Of a stretch of DNA of 64,000 nucleotides, positions 58,310-64,000 are shown one piece after another. The stretch comes from Streptomyces griseus subsp. griseus (GTDB taxonomy: Bacteria; Actinomycetota; Actinomycetes; Streptomycetales; Streptomycetaceae): assembly GCF_003610995.1 (NCBI RefSeq), contig NZ_CP032543.1, positions 2,790,001 through 2,854,000 of the forward strand. The letters are read 5' to 3'. Made by a program: the position numbers and the translations under genes. The notes below the pieces were generated by a model, which was not told where the DNA came from, did not search any database, and worked only from the letters and a program-made list of their open reading frames with translations. Each line of letters begins with the position of its first letter. Position 1 is the first letter of the stretch.

Positions 58310-58903
58310 ATGTCCGACGCCACCGACCCCTGGCTCATCGTGGGCCTCGGCAACCCCGGCCCCGAGTACGCGGCGAACCGGCACAACGTCGGGTTCATGG
58401 TGGCCGATCTGCTGGCGACACGGATCGGCGGGAAGTTCAAGCGGGCGCAGAAGGCGCAGGCGCAGGTGGTGGAGGGGCGGATCGGTCCGCCGGGTCCGGG
58501 GAGCCGGCGGGTGGTGCTGGCGAAGCCGATGTCGTACATGAATCTGTCGGGCGGGCCGGTGACGGCGCTGCGGGACTTCTACAAGGTGCCGACGGATCAC
58601 ATCGTGGCGGTCCATGACGAGCTGGACATCGACTACGGGATGCTGCGGCTGAAGCTGGGCGGCGGGGACAACGGGCACAACGGGCTGAAGTCGATGACGA
58701 AGTCGATGGGTCCGGACTATCACCGGGTGCGGTTCGGGATCGGGCGGCCGCCGGGGCGGATGCAGGTCGCGGACTTCGTGTTGAAGGATTTCGGGTCGGT
58801 GGAGCGCAAGGAGCTGGCGTTCCTGGTGGACCGGGCGGCGGACTCGGTGGAGTGTCTGCTGGCGGAGGGGCTGGAGCGGGCGCAGAGCGCGTACAACGCC
58901 TGA
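58310..58903 (+). CDS. pth: Peptidyl-tRNA hydrolase
   Basis: 197 residues. The Pth motifs are [22 protein letters not shown] (with the catalytic His in NRHNVG), [31 protein letters not shown], and GHNGLKSM. It releases tRNA from stalled peptidyl-tRNA. GAGGAGA precedes ATG 58310, with spacing slightly long. Confidence 0.98.
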   Translation: MSDATDPWLIVGLGNPGPEYAANRHNVGFMVADLLATRIGGKFKRAQKAQAQVVEGRIGPPGPGSRRVVLAKPMSYMNLSGGPVTALRDFYKVPTDHIVAVHDELDIDYGMLRLKLGGGDNGHNGLKSMTKSMGPDYHRVRFGIGRPPGRMQVADFVLKDFGSVERKELAFLVDRAADSVECLLAEGLERAQSAYNA

Positions 58904-59098
58904 GCCGCGGTCTGTTCGCGTTCGCCCCTGACGCGTAACCACTCCTGAGGCCCGGCAGACGTTCCGTGGCGGGTACGGCTCCAACCCGTCGACCTGCGCT
59001 TCCCTGCCGCGCACAACTCCTGACATTCCTGTCGCTCGTGGGGCGTTTTCCGGCCGCAGGTTGACCGGGGGCTCTGCTCTGGCCAAGGATCTGCCCCC

Positions 59099-59569
59099 AT
59101 GAAGCGGAGCTCTTCCCAGCGCGCGGCGTTCGTGGGCCGTCGGACGGTGATGGGGCTGGTGGCCCTGGTGCTGCTGGTCGCGGGGGTGTGGTCGTCGTGG
59201 GACACCGCGCACCATGTCGTGCTGGCCAAGGGGCGTGAGCACGGCACGCTGACGGTGACGGAGTGCGGCCGGGAGAGCTGCACCGGCCGGTACGAGCCGG
59301 ACGCGATGTCGCCGGAGCGGGCGCGGGTGACGGTGGAGCGGTCGGTCGCGGCGGAGGAGGGCGACCGGTTTCCGGTGGTGGTGAAGCCCGGTACCGATGC
59401 GGTGGTCCGCACGGGGGTGCCGGGCTTTCTGCATGCCTGGCTGCCGCTGAGCGGGGCGATGGTGCTGGCCGGGCTCGTGATCGGCGGTGGGATGCGGATG
59501 ACGCGTACGGCGTGGGGGTTCGGAACGGCGGGGGCGGCCCTGCTGGTGGCGACGTTCGTCGCGCTGTAG
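59099..59569 (+). CDS. Small membrane protein of unknown function
   Basis: 156 residues with an N-terminal segment (VMGLVALVLLVAGVWSS), a short loop domain with two Cys (TECGRESCTG), and two C-terminal segments (LSGAMVLAGLVIGGG, FGTAGAALLVATFVAL). It converges on ppc. From memory S. coelicolor has a similar small gene at this position; function unknown. Confidence 0.7.
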   Translation: MKRSSSQRAAFVGRRTVMGLVALVLLVAGVWSSWDTAHHVVLAKGREHGTLTVTECGRESCTGRYEPDAMSPERARVTVERSVAAEEGDRFPVVVKPGTDAVVRTGVPGFLHAWLPLSGAMVLAGLVIGGGMRMTRTAWGFGTAGAALLVATFVAL

Positions 59570-59598
59570 CAGGGCCGCCCCTTCGACGTACGGCGTAC

Positions 59599-62328
<2,730 letters not shown>

Positions 62329-62724
62329 AGTGTGCGGCTCCTTGCAGTGAATGAGGAGGTGCGTCGCTTCGGCGTCTCCCGTGGCGGTGCTGATGGGTGT
62401 GGGAGGCGCGTGGCGGGTTACGGGGCCTGCGGCAGGCAGCGGTGCTGTCGCCACGCCCCGACGAGCGGGTGCGGACCGCGCTGTCCGACCCTTCCAGGAT
62501 AGGTGTCCTCGCCTTCGGCGTGTCCGCAGCCCTGGCGGGGGCCGGAGAACGGCGTCGGCACCCAGTGCCCTACCCCTCGGGCAGGCGGACTACCGCGTAC
62601 GACGGACTGGACCGGGTTCTCGTGTTGTGGGTCCCGTCACTGTCATACTTACCAAGCCGTAGGTTACGGAACCGTAGCCACGGCCGTCCGAGCACCGCTT
62701 CCTCACCCTCCGGGGGACTCCCCT
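62329..62724. other. Divergent promoter region of ppc and the desaturase
   Basis: 396 bp without a convincing gene. It holds both promoters and the CCGTA/TACGG array at 62657-62679. The segment 62600-62680 is the most A/T-rich part and likely contains the desaturase promoter. Confidence 0.5.
62657..62679 (+). promoter_or_regulatory. CCGTA/TACGG array, candidate operator of the desaturase-TetR operon
   Basis: CCGTA-GGT-TACGG (62657-62669) is a perfect palindrome and is followed by AA and CCGTAGCC. The segment 62662-62679 is itself an 18-bp palindrome with one mismatch. It lies 46 bp before the desaturase start, whose next gene encodes a TetR protein. Confidence 0.5.
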
Positions 62725-63711
62725 ATGCCGTCCACGCCCGATGTGATCGACGAGACCGGCCCATCCGCCACCGCCATCGCTTCCCTTCCCCCCGCCACGC
62801 TGGGCGGGGACAAGAAGAGGTCGATCGAGCAGTTCGCGCTGCTGGCGTTCATCGTGGTGCCGTTCGTGGCCCTGGTGGCGGCGGTGCCGCTGGCGTGGGG
62901 GTGGGGGGTGAGCTGGCTGGACGTCGGGCTGATGGTGGCGATGTACTTCATCGGCTGCCACGGCATCACGATCGGTTTCCACCGGTACTTCACGCACGGT
63001 TCGTTCAAGGCGAAGCGTCCGCTGCGGATCGCGCTGGCCGTGATGGGTTCGCTGGCGGTGGAGGGGCCCCTGGTGCGGTGGGTGGCCGATCACCGCAAGC
63101 ACCACAAGTTCTCGGACGCGGAGGGCGACCCGCATTCGCCGTGGCGGTTCGGGGAGAGCCTGCCGGCCCTGATGAAGGGCCTGTGGTGGGCGCACATCGC
63201 GTGGATGTTCGACGAGGAGCAGACCCCGCAGCAGAAGTACGCCCCCGATCTGATCAAGGACCCGGCGATCCGGGGCATCTCGCGCCACTTCCTCTCCTTC
63301 ACCATCGTCTCCCTGGCGATCCCGCCTCTGGTGGGCGGCCTGGTGACGATGTCGTGGTGGGGTGCGGCGACGGCGTTCTTCTGGGGTTCGCTGGTACGGG
63401 TCGCGCTGCTGCACCACGTGACGTGGTCGATCAACTCGATCTGCCACGCGGTCGGCAAGCGCCCCTTCAAGTCCCGTGACCGTTCGGGGAACGTGTGGTG
63501 GCTGGCGGTGCTGTCGTGCGGCGAGTCGTGGCACAACCTGCACCACGCGGACCCGACGAGCGCGCGGCACGGGGTGATGCGGGGGCAGATCGACTCCAGC
63601 GCCCGGTTGATCCGCTGGTTCGAGCAGCTGGGGTGGGCGTCCGACGTGCGGTGGCCGGACGCGGCCCGTATCGATGCCCGGCGCACGCCCGTACCGGCCG
63701 ACCCGGCATGA
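62725..63711 (+). CDS. Acyl-CoA/fatty-acid delta-9 desaturase
   Basis: 328 residues from ATG 62725 with GGGGGA upstream. Three His boxes bind the di-iron centre: HRYFTH (86-91), HRKHH (123-127) and HNLHH near 275. Four membrane segments surround them. The enzyme inserts a cis double bond in acyl chains and so adjusts membrane fluidity. The stop overlaps the TetR start (ATGA). Confidence 0.95.
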   Translation: MPSTPDVIDETGPSATAIASLPPATLGGDKKRSIEQFALLAFIVVPFVALVAAVPLAWGWGVSWLDVGLMVAMYFIGCHGITIGFHRYFTHGSFKAKRPLRIALAVMGSLAVEGPLVRWVADHRKHHKFSDAEGDPHSPWRFGESLPALMKGLWWAHIAWMFDEEQTPQQKYAPDLIKDPAIRGISRHFLSFTIVSLAIPPLVGGLVTMSWWGAATAFFWGSLVRVALLHHVTWSINSICHAVGKRPFKSRDRSGNVWWLAVLSCGESWHNLHHADPTSARHGVMRGQIDSSARLIRWFEQLGWASDVRWPDAARIDARRTPVPADPA

Positions 63712-64000
63712 TTGACGACGTGGCGACCGACGGCAGCAGCGAGAAGAGCAGACCCACCTCCTCCCGGCGGGCCCGGCGCGTCCGCATGACCGGCAAGGAG
63801 CGCCGCGAGCAGCTGCTGGACATCGGCCGTGCCCTCTTCGCCGACAAGGGGTTCGAGGGTACGTCGGTGGAGGAGATCGCGGCCCGCGCCGGGGTCTCCA
63901 AGCCGGTGGTGTACGAGCACTTCGGCGGCAAGGAGGGCCTGTACGCGGTGGTCGTCGACCGCGAGATGCGCCAGCTGCTGGACATGGTGACGGGGGCGCT
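63708..64000 (+). CDS. TetR-family regulator, cut by window edge
   Basis: 97 codons are visible from ATG 63708, overlapping the desaturase stop by 4 nt. The HTH is GKERREQLLDIGRALFADKG, then VEEIAARAGVSKPVVYEHFG. It likely represses its own operon through the palindromic array at 62657-62679 in response to acyl-CoA; the ligand is inferred from context. The ligand-binding part lies to the right of the window. Confidence 0.9.
   Translation, partial: MIDDVATDGSSEKSRPTSSRRARRVRMTGKERREQLLDIGRALFADKGFEGTSVEEIAARAGVSKPVVYEHFGGKEGLYAVVVDREMRQLLDMVTGA

Overview
This window is a high-GC actinomycete chromosome, almost certainly Streptomyces. The grounds are strong third-position G/C bias, rare TTA codons, a conservon (histidine-kinase-like protein, roadblock, DUF742, small GTPase, P450), many ATGA start/stop overlaps, and a block in the order tRNA-Gln, glmU, prs, rplY, pth, small membrane protein, ppc, fatty-acid desaturase, TetR. 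From memory this block, and the mfd and MacB/FtsX-type ABC transporter genes further left, resemble S. coelicolor around SCO3109-SCO3129; no search was run.

Layout. 1-4 kb: a truncated GNAT acetyltransferase, a membrane-anchored exported protein, a secreted HNH nuclease-like lipoprotein, and a GntR regulator next to a UTRA-only protein. 4.1-7.7 kb: mfd. 8.2-10.9 kb: a LuxR-type regulator, an M20 amidohydrolase and a small partner gene. 10.9-28.3 kb: a RiPP (azole/thiopeptide-like) gene cluster. 28.7-32.1 kb: a MacB/FtsX ABC transporter. 32.4-35 kb: a histidine phosphatase, a minisatellite and an MFS exporter. 35-39 kb: a three-domain flavo/iron-sulfur oxidoreductase, a siderophore-interacting protein and a divergent TetR. 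39-46.5 kb: a lipoprotein, a five-gene conservon and a convergent second P450. 46.7-52.7 kb: a coiled-coil protein and a deaminase/SUKH (toxin/immunity-type) island. 52.9-54.2 kb: a histidine kinase without a neighbouring response regulator. 54.4-64 kb: tRNA-Gln and the housekeeping genes.

The most interesting system is the RiPP cluster. A 58-residue precursor (11050-11226, + strand) ends in a core in which 20 of the last 21 residues are Ser, Thr or Cys. Facing it is a minus-strand operon of nine cluster genes plus a small secreted protein, mostly with 4-nt overlaps or short gaps. It encodes, in transcription order: the small secreted two-cysteine protein, a SARP/NB-ARC activator with a TTA codon, an ocin-ThiF-like leader-binding protein, a YcaO, a SagB-type double-domain dehydrogenase, a LanB-type glutamylating dehydratase, a separate LanB-C/SpaB_C protein, a PqqD-like/M50 membrane metalloprotease, an ABC-2 exporter (ATPase and permease) and a second YcaO. 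Both YcaO proteins end in PHPFP. Only one SpaB_C-type protein is present, so either a linear azole/dehydroamino-acid peptide (goadsporin-like logic) or a thiopeptide lacking the usual second SpaB_C protein is expected. TGACAG boxes lie upstream of both the precursor and the operon and are candidate activator sites.

Limits. All functions are read from sequence motifs and memory of families. Starts were chosen by ribosome-binding sites and overlaps. Promoter and operator calls are inferences.
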